Below, one piece after another: positions 1 to 8,497 of a stretch of DNA of 64,000 nucleotides; position 1 is the stretch's first letter; each line of letters opens with the position of its first letter. The DNA is taken from the NCBI GenBank assembly GCA_963804495.1, contig CAWDQN010000012.1, forward strand, positions 124,001 through 188,000, written 5' to 3'. Both the position numbers and the translations under genes were made by a program. Below the pieces are notes generated by a model. It made no database searches. It saw only the letters and a program-made list of their open reading frames with translations, and was not told where the DNA came from. Origin of the DNA: Rhodovastum sp963804495. Lineage in GTDB: Bacteria; Pseudomonadota; Alphaproteobacteria; Acetobacterales; Acetobacteraceae.

Positions 1-1
1 G

Positions 2-355
2 CAACTGGTGCAGATCGCCGGCGCGGTGGCGCAGATCGCCGGGGTGGGTGGCGGCGGGCCGGGCGTGCTCGACAAACTGCGCACCGGCCTGGGGCTGGAC
101 CGGCTGGCGGTGGGCAGCGGCGCCGGCGGCACCGGCACCGCGGTGGAGGCCGGGCGCTATGTCAGCGAGGGCGTCTATGTCGGCGCCAAGCAGGGCACCA
201 GCGGCAGCGGCACGCAGGCGATTGTGCAGGTCGATCTGGCCCGCGGGCTGAAAGCGCAGGCTACCGTGGGCCAGAGCCAGGGCGCGACCGGGGCGAGCAC
301 GTCGGGGCAGGATTCTGGCACCAGCGTGGGGATCACCTACCAGTTCCAATACTGA
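2..355 (+). CDS. TamB-like translocation/assembly module protein, C-terminal end (partial)
   Basis: Only the last 117 codons are in the window; the frame is open to the left edge. The visible part is glycine-rich with alternating polar/hydrophobic residues and ends in GITYQFQY, an aromatic-ending beta-strand. This is how TamB/DUF490 proteins finish (their C-terminal domain, which works with the TamA/BamA outer-membrane proteins). TamB proteins are large inner-membrane-anchored periplasmic proteins used in outer-membrane protein assembly or lipid transport. The assignment rests on C-terminal composition only, so a different beta-rich envelope protein is possible. Confidence 0.6.
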   Translation, partial: QLVQIAGAVAQIAGVGGGGPGVLDKLRTGLGLDRLAVGSGAGGTGTAVEAGRYVSEGVYVGAKQGTSGSGTQAIVQVDLARGLKAQATVGQSQGATGASTSGQDSGTSVGITYQFQY

Positions 356-448
356 CCTGAGCGCGCGGGCCGGCGCGGCTTCGTAATGAGAACCGAATCT
401 TCACCTCCTGCTGGCATGAGGGAGCCTCCTTCCCCCCCGAGGTGACCC

Positions 449-2476
449 ATGGCCCGTGCCCTCCGTTTTTCACCGCGCGCTTCGATCGGCGTGCGCATCG
501 CGCTCGGCTTCGGGGTCGTGCTGTTGCTGCTCGCCGGGCTCGGGATCTCCGCCCATCTCGGCATCGGCAGTGTCCGCGGCGAGTTCGACACCTACGTTTC
601 AGTCGCCCGCAATGCCGAGCGCGTCGTGCATATCGGCGGCACGGTCAGCAACGCGCGGCGGGCTGCGCTGCTGTTCCGGCGTAACGGCGATCCGGCGATG
701 GCGGCGCAGGTCAATACCCTGCTGACCGCGGCGCGGGAAGAAGCGACATCGGCCGCCGGCATCGCGATGACTGCGGAGAGACGCGCCGCGCTGACCGAAG
801 CCGCCACGCTGATCGGTCAGTACGCCACCAATTTCGACGCGCTGACCACCCGCCTGACCGCGCGCGAGGCGTTGGAGCATCGTGAGATCGTGCCTCTGGC
901 TGCCGACCTGCATCCGCTGTTCGACGTGCTGCTGGCCGGTGCGCGGGTGGCCAACAATGCCCCGCTGGTGGCCGAGACCGCCGCGGCGCAGGAATCGCTG
1001 CTGCTGGCCGAATTCGCAGTCGCCCGCTTCCTGGCGAACGGCCAGCAGGAAGAGGCCACGCGGGCGGCCAAGCACCTTGAGACCCTTGCCGGCCGGGTGG
1101 ACACGTTGCGGGCCGGCACCTGGGGCGCCAGCCAGGCTGAGCGCCTGCAGCAACTCGCGGGGCTCGTTGCCCGCTATCGCGCGGTTTTGAGCTCACTGGC
1201 GCCGATCGTGTTGGAGAGCGACCGCATCGTCGACCAGACCAACGCGCAGCTCGGCGAACAGATCTCCGCCCTGCTCGCCCGCACCAGCGACTCGCAGAAC
1301 GAGGCGTTGCGGCAGACCCGCGAGGCGCTGCAGGACACTCTGGAGGTCACGTCCACCCGCGGGAGCGCACTGGCGGGCGGGGCGGTGCTGGTCGGACTGC
1401 TGCTGTCGGTGCTGATTGCCCGCGGCATTGCCGGGCCGGTAGGGCGGTTGACAACCGCCATGGGCGCGCTGGCCGAGGGGCGGTTGGACACGCCCATCCC
1501 GGTGCGCGACCGGCGCGACGAGCTGGGCGCGATGGCCCAGGCTCTGGAAGTGTTCCGCGGCGGCATGCGCGAGGCGGCGTCACTGCGCGCCCGCCAGGCG
1601 GTGCAGGCGCAGGAGGCTGAGGCGGCGCGCCGGGCGGCGCTGCGCGACCTCGCCGATGGGTTCGAGGCAAAGGTCGGCCAACTGGTCGGGTCGGTGGCCG
1701 AAGCGGCCACCGGTCTGCGCGCGACGGCGTCCGCCATGGAGGGCACCGCGCGCCAGACCACCGGCCAGTCGGCCACCGTCGCCTCGGCAGCGGAGCAGGC
1801 GAGCGCGAACGTGCGAACGGTGGCGGTGGCGGCCGAGGAGCTGTCAGCCTCGACCGTCGAGATCGGCCGCCAGGTGGCGCAGTCGGCGGCGATCGCCGGC
1901 CGCGCGGTAACCGATGCGCGGCGCACCGACCAGGTGGTGCGCGCGCTGGCTGAGGGGGCGCAGCAGATCGGCGAAGTGGTCAATCTGATCAGCAGCATCG
2001 CCGGGCAGACCAACCTGCTGGCACTGAACGCCACCATCGAGGCGGCGCGGGCCGGCGAGTCCGGCCGTGGGTTCGCGGTGGTGGCGAGCGAGGTGAAAGG
2101 GCTGGCGGCGCAGACCGCGCGCGCCACCGACGACATCGCCAAGCAGATCGGCCGCATCCAGGGGGTGACGCAGGAGGCGGTGGCGGCCATCGGCGGCATC
2201 GCGGCGACGATCGACGAGGTCAGCCGCATCGCCGCGGCGATCGCCGCCGCGGTCGAACAGCAAGGGGCCGCCACCCGGGAGATCGCGCGCAACGTGAATG
2301 AAGCGGCACAGGGCGCGCGCATGGTCAGCGAAACGATCGTGGGGGTCAGCTCGGGGGCGCAGGAGACGGGACGGGCGGCCGGACAGGTGCTGGAGGGAGC
2401 AGGGCGGCTGTCGGGACAGGCAGCAGGTTTGCAGGGAGAGGTGGGGCGGTTTCTGGCGGAAGTGCGGGCGGGGTAA
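449..2476 (+). CDS. Methyl-accepting chemotaxis protein (transmembrane chemoreceptor)
   Basis: A 675-residue chemoreceptor. A first membrane helix (about residues 15-37) is followed by a mostly helical periplasmic sensor region of about 265 residues and a second membrane helix (about 304-325). A HAMP linker follows, then a long signalling coiled coil. The highly conserved hairpin tip is present (LLALNATIEAARAGESGRGF, about residues 520-540), which contacts CheA/CheW in this family. The ligand cannot be predicted: the sensor region resembles helical bundle sensors and shows no PAS or Cache signature. A purine-rich stretch (gaggtg) lies just upstream of the ATG. No che genes are nearby, so this is an orphan receptor gene. 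Confidence 0.93.
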   Translation: MARALRFSPRASIGVRIALGFGVVLLLLAGLGISAHLGIGSVRGEFDTYVSVARNAERVVHIGGTVSNARRAALLFRRNGDPAMAAQVNTLLTAAREEATSAAGIAMTAERRAALTEAATLIGQYATNFDALTTRLTAREALEHREIVPLAADLHPLFDVLLAGARVANNAPLVAETAAAQESLLLAEFAVARFLANGQQEEATRAAKHLETLAGRVDTLRAGTWGASQAERLQQLAGLVARYRAVLSSLAPIVLESDRIVDQTNAQLGEQISALLARTSDSQNEALRQTREALQDTLEVTSTRGSALAGGAVLVGLLLSVLIARGIAGPVGRLTTAMGALAEGRLDTPIPVRDRRDELGAMAQALEVFRGGMREAASLRARQAVQAQEAEAARRAALRDLADGFEAKVGQLVGSVAEAATGLRATASAMEGTARQTTGQSATVASAAEQASANVRTVAVAAEELSASTVEIGRQVAQSAAIAGRAVTDARRTDQVVRALAEGAQQIGEVVNLISSIAGQTNLLALNATIEAARAGESGRGFAVVASEVKGLAAQTARATDDIAKQIGRIQGVTQEAVAAIGGIAATIDEVSRIAAAIAAAVEQQGAATREIARNVNEAAQGARMVSETIVGVSSGAQETGRAAGQVLEGAGRLSGQAAGLQGEVGRFLAEVRAG

Positions 2477-2504
2477 GTCAGGGCTCATAGGCGGCCCGCT
2501 TGGC

Positions 2505-3788
2505 TCACCCGATCACCCCGGCCCGCCACGCCGCGCCCCCAACGCCACCCAACGCCAGCACCCCCAGCGCCGCGGCCGGCAGCACCCCGGAGCGGCCGCC
2601 GGCGAACACCATCGTATAGACCGCCTTGAGCACATTGTTGGACGAGGTGGCGAGCAAAATGGCGACGATCCCGACACCCACCGGCAGGTCGCCGGTGGCG
2701 TGCTCGGCCAGGCTCAGCACGAACGGATCAATGTCGGACACGCCAACGATCGCCGCCAGCAAATAGATGCCGGTCGCCCCATAATGCGACCGCGCCCAGG
2801 CCGAGAGCAGCGAAATCACCACGAACAGGCCGGCGAAAACCACCGCCGCGCCAAGCTCCAGCGGATTGGACGATGACCCGACCGAATCGGCGGGCCCGGC
2901 CTGCGCGCGGTTGATCCATTGCCACACGCCAGCCATCGCCAACCCGCACGCCGTCAGCGCCAGCAGCATCGGCGCCAAGCCAACGGCAAGCGGCCAGTTG
3001 AAGATGGCGATGATGATCAGCAGCCGCACATACATCACAGAGGTCGCGAGGATAATGCCGGTCTGCGCCTGGCGCAGCGTCGACGGATCGGCGCGCACGC
3101 GGCGGGCCAGCACGACCGTGGTGGCGGTGGAGGAATAGAACCCGCCCAGCAACGCCACCCACAGACCCGCCCCGGCCGGCGCGACATAGCGCTGCAGCAG
3201 ATAGCTGGCGTAGGAGACGGTGCAGACCGCGAGCACCGCGAGCCAGACCTGATGTGGTGTGATATCGGTCAGCGTGGTCACCGGCTGGTCCGGCAACAGC
3301 GGCAGCACGAGCCCGGTCAGCACCAGGAACTTGCCGGCGGTGAGGATCTCGCCGGATTCGATGTGCCGCGCGAGGCCGTGCAGCCGCTCGCGCCCGGTCA
3401 GAAGCAGCATGCCACTCACCGTGGCGCCGACGGCAATCCAGGGCGGCTCGATCAGCGCCACCGGCCCGATGAGATAGGCGAGAACATTGCAGACGGGAAC
3501 CATCAGCCCGACGTTGGGCTTTCCCTCGTCGTCGGTCTCGCCGACATGGCGCCAGTAGTAGCAGGCGAGCCAGCCGCCCAGCACCAGCAGCCCGACGCTC
3601 AGCGGCAACAGGCGGATGGGGTCCAGCCGGTACAGCAGGGCGCCGATGAGCGCCAGCAGCGGAAAGGTACGAACGCCACCCGGACGCGCCTTCTTCACGC
3701 CGGCATAAAATTCCTCGAACGCCAGGCCAAAAAAGAATCCCAGCCCCAGCAGCAGCAAAAACCGGGCAACGGGCGTGTCGATGGTCAT
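2505..3788 (-). CDS. MgtC/SapB family membrane protein with DUF4010 domain
   Basis: A 427-residue polytopic membrane protein. The N-terminal third matches the MgtC/SapB type, with an early helix containing GLGFFFGLAFEE and then RTFPLLALIGALLY. The C-terminal two thirds match DUF4010, including GGFYSSTATTVVLARR. At least ten hydrophobic segments can be counted. Members of this fused family are annotated as putative Mg2+-related or general transport proteins, but the biochemical activity is not established. It lies 31 bases downstream of the lipoprotein gene on the same strand and converges with the chemoreceptor gene, 28 bases stop to stop. It may be the last gene of a metX-metW-lipoprotein transcript. 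Confidence 0.85.
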   Translation of the reverse strand: MTIDTPVARFLLLLGLGFFFGLAFEEFYAGVKKARPGGVRTFPLLALIGALLYRLDPIRLLPLSVGLLVLGGWLACYYWRHVGETDDEGKPNVGLMVPVCNVLAYLIGPVALIEPPWIAVGATVSGMLLLTGRERLHGLARHIESGEILTAGKFLVLTGLVLPLLPDQPVTTLTDITPHQVWLAVLAVCTVSYASYLLQRYVAPAGAGLWVALLGGFYSSTATTVVLARRVRADPSTLRQAQTGIILATSVMYVRLLIIIAIFNWPLAVGLAPMLLALTACGLAMAGVWQWINRAQAGPADSVGSSSNPLELGAAVVFAGLFVVISLLSAWARSHYGATGIYLLAAIVGVSDIDPFVLSLAEHATGDLPVGVGIVAILLATSSNNVLKAVYTMVFAGGRSGVLPAAALGVLALGGVGGAAWRAGVIG

Positions 3789-3819
3789 CGCAGCTTCGCC
3801 GCGGGGATGGGTATGGCGA

Positions 3820-4368
3820 TCATGGCACCGGCCAGGCCGGTATCTGGCCGCCGTACAGCACCCGCACCTGCATGTCGTACTGGGCGATGCGCTCCAACGG
3901 GAACGCGCTGCCGCTGCGCAGCGACAGCGGCGCGGTGATGCTGCGCTGCGTGTCGGTCGCGGTGGCCGCCAGAGTTTCGGGCGCCGCGGGCGCGCGCAGC
4001 ACCCGCAGGCATTCGTGATGCGGCGCGGTGAACGAGGGCATCTCGCCGATCAGCGGCGTCGACCAAAGGCAAAGACCCTCCGCGTCGTTCGCCTGCCAGG
4101 CGATGATCATTGCCATGGCGCCCGGCTGCGGGTCGGTGCCGGGTACCAGCGTCGCATCGCGCCAACCGCGGCCTCCCGGAGCGATGTAGAGCAACGTCTG
4201 GAACGGCCAGTCCTTGGTGCGGTCCAGCAGCAAACTGTTGCCGATCACCATCCGCTCCAGCTCCGCCGCCGGCACCGGCTGATAGCCGGCATACGGATCG
4301 CTGGCACACCCGGCCACGCCCAGCAGCAGGGCCATGGCGGCTGGCCCGCTCCGCTTGCCCCGCCACAT
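3820..4368 (-). CDS. Hypothetical lipoprotein
   Basis: Encodes 182 residues. The start chosen is the ATG two bases after the metW stop, giving MWRGKRSGPAAMALLLGVAG then CASDP: a basic n-region, a hydrophobic core and a lipobox-like GVAG-C. The mature protein has two further cysteines (CLWS, ECLRV) and no domain I recognise. A longer open frame upstream overlaps metW and is unlikely to be translated. Tight spacing behind metW suggests co-transcription, but nothing in the sequence links it to methionine metabolism. Probably an envelope lipoprotein of unknown function. Confidence 0.75.
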   Translation of the reverse strand: MWRGKRSGPAAMALLLGVAGCASDPYAGYQPVPAAELERMVIGNSLLLDRTKDWPFQTLLYIAPGGRGWRDATLVPGTDPQPGAMAMIIAWQANDAEGLCLWSTPLIGEMPSFTAPHHECLRVLRAPAAPETLAATATDTQRSITAPLSLRSGSAFPLERIAQYDMQVRVLYGGQIPAWPVP

Positions 4369-4370
4369 GT

Positions 4371-5018
4371 TCACGCCTTTCGCAGCAGGAACAGCGCCTG
4401 CTCGCCGAACAAATTCGCCAGTCCCACAAAGCGGCGCCAGGGCGAGCGCTGGCCGGCGTCGTCCACCGCCAGCCATTCCTCGACCCGATACCCCTCCTCG
4501 CGGCACAGCACGAAAAAGTCGCGGATGGTGCAGGGATGGATGTTCGGTGTCTCGTGCCAGGGCCGGCTCCACACCGAGGTCATCGGCATCCGCCCGCCCC
4601 AGAACAACTGCCAGCGCAACGGCCAGTGGCCGAAATTCGGAAAGCTGACGATCGCCCGTTCACCGATGCGCAGCATCTGCCGCAACACCTCGCGCGGACG
4701 CTCGACCGCCTGCAGCGCGCGCGACAGCACGACATAGTCGAACGCCCCATCCGGATACTGCGCCAGATCGGTGTCGGCATCGCCATGCATCACCGGCTGG
4801 CCGTGTGCGACCGCGCGCGTCACCTCGGCCATATCGATCTCCATGCCGCGCGCATCGCAGCCACGGGTGCGATACAAATAATCGATCAACGTGCCGTCGC
4901 CACAGCCGATGTCGAGCACGCGCGAACCGGGCGAGACCATCTCGGCAATCAACCGGAAATCGAGCCGCATGTTCTTGGCGACATAGCGCACGCCGGCGGC
5001 GGACACGGGGGCGTTCAT
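4371..5018 (-). CDS. metW: Methionine biosynthesis protein MetW
   Basis: A 215-residue Rossmann-fold methyltransferase-like protein. The SAM-binding glycine motif RVLDIGCGDGT lies at residues 33-43, followed by the MetW-type segment FDYVVLSRALQAVERP and NFGHWPLRWQLFWGGRMP. MetW is found next to metX in many proteobacteria and, by established work on the family, supports homoserine acylation with MetX. Here metX lies upstream on the same strand, but the two are separated by a 190-bp palindromic repeat element instead of overlapping as they usually do. Length is typical of the family. Confidence 0.93.
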   Translation of the reverse strand: MNAPVSAAGVRYVAKNMRLDFRLIAEMVSPGSRVLDIGCGDGTLIDYLYRTRGCDARGMEIDMAEVTRAVAHGQPVMHGDADTDLAQYPDGAFDYVVLSRALQAVERPREVLRQMLRIGERAIVSFPNFGHWPLRWQLFWGGRMPMTSVWSRPWHETPNIHPCTIRDFFVLCREEGYRVEEWLAVDDAGQRSPWRRFVGLANLFGEQALFLLRKA

Positions 5019-5027
5019 GGGGCGATG

Positions 5028-5218
5028 CGAAGCAAGGAAGACCAGGGCTCGGCCCTGGACCCGCCAAGGGGCAGTGGCCCCTTGGAACCCATTACTTTTA
5101 GGCAGTTTTTATACGAGGGGGGTGAGAAGATGAACCGGTTCACCGCCTGCCCTCCCTCGTATAACAACTGTCCAGGTAGCGGGGTCCAGGGCAGAGCCCT
5201 GGCCTTGCTTGCTTGACG
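5028..5218. repeat. Composite palindromic intergenic repeat between metX and metW
   Basis: The spacer carries inverted ends of about 35 bp. The left end contains CCAGGGCTCGGCCCTGGAC (5042-5060). The right end contains GTCCAGGGCAGAGCCCTGG (5184-5202) and then a CCTTGCTTGCTTG tail that mirrors the left GCAAGGAAG. A second stem-loop (CCAAGGGG/CCCCTTGG) follows the left core. The same cores recur at about 9390-9490, 37790, 48785 and 56060. This looks like a REP/MITE-type dispersed element at gene ends. Confidence 0.8.
5109..5164. repeat. 56-bp concentric palindrome inside the metX-metW spacer
   Basis: TTATACGAGGG (5109-5119) and CCCTCGTATAA (5154-5164) are perfect inverted arms. TGAACCGGTTCA (5131-5142) is a perfect palindrome with exactly the same centre (5136.5). 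Transcribed, this would form a long imperfect hairpin. It is absent from the shorter copy at 9380-9505. Confidence 0.75.
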
Positions 5219-5223
5219 CCGCG

Positions 5224-6377
5224 TCACGAAGGCAGCCCCGCGTGCTCGGCGCAGCCGGCGAGGAAGCCGGCCAGGGTGCGATGGAAGTCGGGTTCGTCCA
5301 GCAGGAAGGCGTCGTGGCCTTTGTCGGAGGGAATTTCGACGAAGCTGACGTTGGCGGCGGCCCGGTTGAGCGCGCGGGCGATCGCCCGGCTTTCAGCGGT
5401 GGGAAACAGCCAGTCGCTGCTGAAGCTGACCAGGCAGAACCGTGTGCGTGTGCCGGCGAAGGCTTTCGAGAGGTCGCCGCCGTATTCGGCAGCGAGGTCG
5501 AACAGGTCCATGGCGCGGGTGATGGTGAGGTAGGCGTTGGCATCGAAGCGGTGCACGAAGGTGCTGCCCTGGTGCTGCAGGTAGCTTTCCACCTCGAAGA
5601 TATCGCCGAACAGCGACAGGCCGGTGGTTTCGTCGGGCCGGCCACGCAGGCGCCGGCCGAATTTGCGGGTGAGCGCCTGCTCGGACAGATAGGTGATGTG
5701 GGCGGCCATGCGCGCGACCGCCAGGCCGCGGGCGGGTATCTTGCCGGTCTCCCAGTAGCGGCCGCCCTGCCAGTCCGGGTCGGCGAAGATCGCTTGGCGG
5801 CCGACCTCGTGGAAGGCGATGTTCTGCGCCGAGTGGTAGGCGGCGGTGGCGATCGGCACGGCGGCGAATACCGAGTCCGGGTGGGCGGCTGCCCAGTCCA
5901 GCGCCTGCATGCCGCCCATCGAGCCGCCGATGACGGCAAACAGCCGCCTGATGCCCAGGTGGCTGATCAGCCGCTTCTGGGCGTTCACCATGTCGCGGAT
6001 GGTCACCGGCGGGAAATCGGTGCCCCAGGGGCTGCCGTCACCGTCGTCGCGGGCGCTGCGCGGCCCGGTGGAGCCCATGCAGCCGCCGAGCACATTGGCG
6101 CAGATCACGAACAGCCGGTCGGTATCGACCGGCCTTCCGGGGCCCACCACCATGTCCCACCAGCCCGGCTTGCCGGTGACCGGGTGGGTTTCGGCAACAT
6201 ACTGGTCGCCGGTGAGAGCGTGGCAGATCAGCGCGGCGTTGGTTCGTTCCGCGTTGAGCCGTCCATAGGTGCGATAGGCCACCACGAGAACGTTGCAGCA
6301 TGACCCCGCACTTCGAGCGCGAGCCCGTCATCGAAGATGACGTGCTGGTGGTCGGTGGGGGGCTGGGCGGAGTCCAT
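5224..6377 (-). CDS. metX: Homoserine O-acetyltransferase MetX (apparent frameshift near the N-terminus)
   Basis: Acylates homoserine, the first committed step of methionine synthesis. The main frame (6285 down to 5224) contains the alpha/beta-hydrolase core: VAYRTYGRLNAERTN, the nucleophile elbow GGSMGGMQALDWA, the acid region DWLFPT and the histidine in DKGHDAFLLDEP. It lacks an initiation codon in a sensible place. The expected N-terminus (ATG at 6375-6377, then HQHVIFDDGLALE) lies in another frame, 92 bases from the VAYRTYG codon, so one base appears missing between about 6290 and 6320. Either this is a sequencing error or the gene is damaged. A GTG at 6285 would start inside the fold. 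It diverges from the chorismate mutase gene. Confidence 0.85.
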
Positions 6378-6506
6378 GACGGCAACGCATAGGGCGGTGC
6401 CCGGCGGGCTGCAACAGCTACCCGGCCCCGCTGCCTATGCAGGCCGCCGTGCATCCGCTATTCCAACCACCCCCAAACCCGCCGCAAGCCCAAACCTGGC
6501 GCAAGA

Positions 6507-7388
6507 ATGTCCAGCACTGCCTTGAGCACCCCTGACCCGACGGATGATCGCACCGCCACGCTGGTCGGCCTGCGCGCCGAGATCGATCGCCTGGACGATG
6601 CCATCCATGATCTTTTGATGGCACGGGCGGAGGTGGTGGCGCAGGTGAGCAGCCAGGGCGGCAAGGGACGGGTGGCGCTGCGTCCGGGACGCGAGGCCGG
6701 CATTCTGCGCCGCCTGCTGCGCCGCCACCATGGTCCCCTGCCGCGCCGCGCGGTGGTGCGGGTGTGGCGCGAGTTGCTGGCGGCGACCACTTCGATGCAG
6801 GGCCCCTACGCCATCACCGCCTGCGAGGCGGAGCCGGGCAGCGGCTATGCGCAATGCGCCCGCGAGCATTTCGGCGCCTTGACGCCATTGCGCGTGCATC
6901 GCAGCCCGGCGCAAGCGATCGCCGAGGTCGCCGCCGGCACGGCCACCGCCGCCGTGCTGCCGCTGCCGACCGAGGAAGAAGCGCAGCCCTGGTGGACATC
7001 ATTGTTGCACCGCGCCGATCCGCGCCTGCATGTGGTGGCGCGGCTGCCGCTGTGGGGGCCAAGGAGCGAGGGGGCGCCGCGGGTGCAGGCGCTGGTGGTG
7101 GCGGCGGTGCCGCCCGATCCGAGCGGAGATGACCGCTCGCTGATAGCCCTCGAGCTGGCGCCCGAGCAGAGCCGGGCGCGCCTGGGGGCAGCCCTGGGGG
7201 CGGCCGGATTCAGCCTGGGCCAGACGCTGCTGCGGCGCGACCCGCGGGTGCCGGCGGCCCTGGCGCTGGTCGATGTGGATGGTTTCGTGGCCGGCGACGA
7301 CCCGCGGCTGGCGACGCTGAGCGATGCGTTGCGTCCGCCGGTGGTTCTGGGCGCCTATGCCGTGCCCGTGGAGAGAGACAACGCATGA
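6507..7388 (+). CDS. Chorismate mutase (AroQ type) with a degenerate prephenate-dehydratase-like C-terminal region
   Basis: A 293-residue protein. Residues 10-90 form an AroQ-class chorismate mutase helix bundle (LRAEIDRLDDAIHDLLMARA, later RPGREAGILRRLLRRHHGPL). The remaining 200 residues resemble the layout of a P-protein: a binding-protein-like segment starting GYAQCAREHFG, then VLPLPTEEE where dehydratases have VVPIENS, then an ACT-like stretch (RSLIALELAPEQSRARLGAAL). I see no TRF motif, so dehydratase activity is doubtful. The stop overlaps the hisC start (ATGA), placing it first in an operon with hisC and prephenate dehydrogenase. The C-terminal interpretation is inference. Confidence 0.85.
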   Translation: MSSTALSTPDPTDDRTATLVGLRAEIDRLDDAIHDLLMARAEVVAQVSSQGGKGRVALRPGREAGILRRLLRRHHGPLPRRAVVRVWRELLAATTSMQGPYAITACEAEPGSGYAQCAREHFGALTPLRVHRSPAQAIAEVAAGTATAAVLPLPTEEEAQPWWTSLLHRADPRLHVVARLPLWGPRSEGAPRVQALVVAAVPPDPSGDDRSLIALELAPEQSRARLGAALGAAGFSLGQTLLRRDPRVPAALALVDVDGFVAGDDPRLATLSDALRPPVVLGAYAVPVERDNA

Positions 7389-8497
7389 CCGGACCGACAC
7401 CGCGCCCCGAGGTTCTGACCATCGCCGCCTATGTCGGCGGCGATGCCAATCTGCAGGGCATCAACCGCACCATCAAGCTGTCGTCCAACGAGGGCGCATT
7501 CGGCCCGCCGCTCGGCGCGCAGGAGGCTTTCCGCAAGGTGGCGGCGGAACTTCACCGTTACCCCGACGGCGGATCGCTCGGATTGCGGCGGGCGATCGGT
7601 GCGCGCTTCGGGCTCGATGCCGAGCGCATCGTCTGCGGCACCGGCTCGGACGAGCTGATCCAGCATCTGTGCCACATCTATGGCGGGCCGGGTGCCGACA
7701 TCATCATGACGATGCATGGGTTTACCATGTACCAGATCGCCGGCACCTATGCCGGCAGCCGGGTGCTGAAGGTGCCGGAGCGGAACCTGACCGCGGATGT
7801 CGACGCCATCCTGGCCGGCGTCACCCCGGCCACGCGCATTGTTTTCCTCGCCAATCCGAACAACCCGACCGGCAGCCTGCTGACGCAGGTGGAAATGGAA
7901 CGGCTGCGCCACGGGCTGCCGCCAAAAGTGCTGCTGGTGATCGACGCCGCCTATGCCGAATACGTCACCGCGCCGGGGTACGATCCCGGCACCGTGCTGG
8001 TGGATGCCGCCAACAACACCGTCATGCTGCGCACCTTCAGCAAGGTGTTCGGCATGGGCGGCATGCGGGTGGGCTGGGCCTACGGGCCGGCCGGGGTGAT
8101 CGACGCCATCAACCGGGTGCGCGGTGTGTTCAATGTGAACATCGCCGCCCAGGCCGCCGCGGCGGCGGCCCTGGCCGAACCGGGCTGGGTGGAGCGCAGC
8201 GTCGCCCATAACACCGAATGGCGGGCCCGCCTGTCGTCGGCGCTGCAAGACCTGGGCATCAAGGTCTGGCCGAGCCACGGTAATTTTCTGCTCGCCGATT
8301 TCGGCACCGCGGCGGATGCCCGCGGGGCGGACGCGTTCCTGCGCGGGCGGGGGATCATCGTGCGCGGCATGGCGGCCTACGACCTGCCGCACTGCCTGCG
8401 CATCACCGTCGGCACCGCCGAGGAATGCACCCTGGTGGCCGATGCGCTGGCCACGTTCAGGTCGATCCGGGCGGAAGACGGCGACACGGATGGCTGA
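7385..8497 (+). CDS. hisC: Histidinol-phosphate aminotransferase / aromatic aminotransferase
   Basis: A 370-residue class I/II PLP aminotransferase. Visible landmarks are SSNEGAFGPP near the N-terminus (substrate loop), NPNNPTG (157-163), the PLP lysine K220 in RTFSKVFGMGGMRVGW, and an arginine-containing C-terminal strand LPHCLRITVGTAEE. The family transaminates histidinol phosphate and often also aromatic oxo-acids. Translational coupling to chorismate mutase upstream (ATGA overlap) and prephenate dehydrogenase downstream (8-base overlap) suggests a dual role in histidine and tyrosine/phenylalanine synthesis, as in other Acetobacteraceae-like operons. Confidence 0.93.
   Translation: MTGPTPRPEVLTIAAYVGGDANLQGINRTIKLSSNEGAFGPPLGAQEAFRKVAAELHRYPDGGSLGLRRAIGARFGLDAERIVCGTGSDELIQHLCHIYGGPGADIIMTMHGFTMYQIAGTYAGSRVLKVPERNLTADVDAILAGVTPATRIVFLANPNNPTGSLLTQVEMERLRHGLPPKVLLVIDAAYAEYVTAPGYDPGTVLVDAANNTVMLRTFSKVFGMGGMRVGWAYGPAGVIDAINRVRGVFNVNIAAQAAAAAALAEPGWVERSVAHNTEWRARLSSALQDLGIKVWPSHGNFLLADFGTAADARGADAFLRGRGIIVRGMAAYDLPHCLRITVGTAEECTLVADALATFRSIRAEDGDTDG

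Noticed and set aside
6378..6506. SAM-type riboswitch upstream of metX
   Set aside because: metX/metA leaders in alphaproteobacteria often carry SAM-II, but I cannot find its conserved pseudoknot bases here; a covariance model search would decide.
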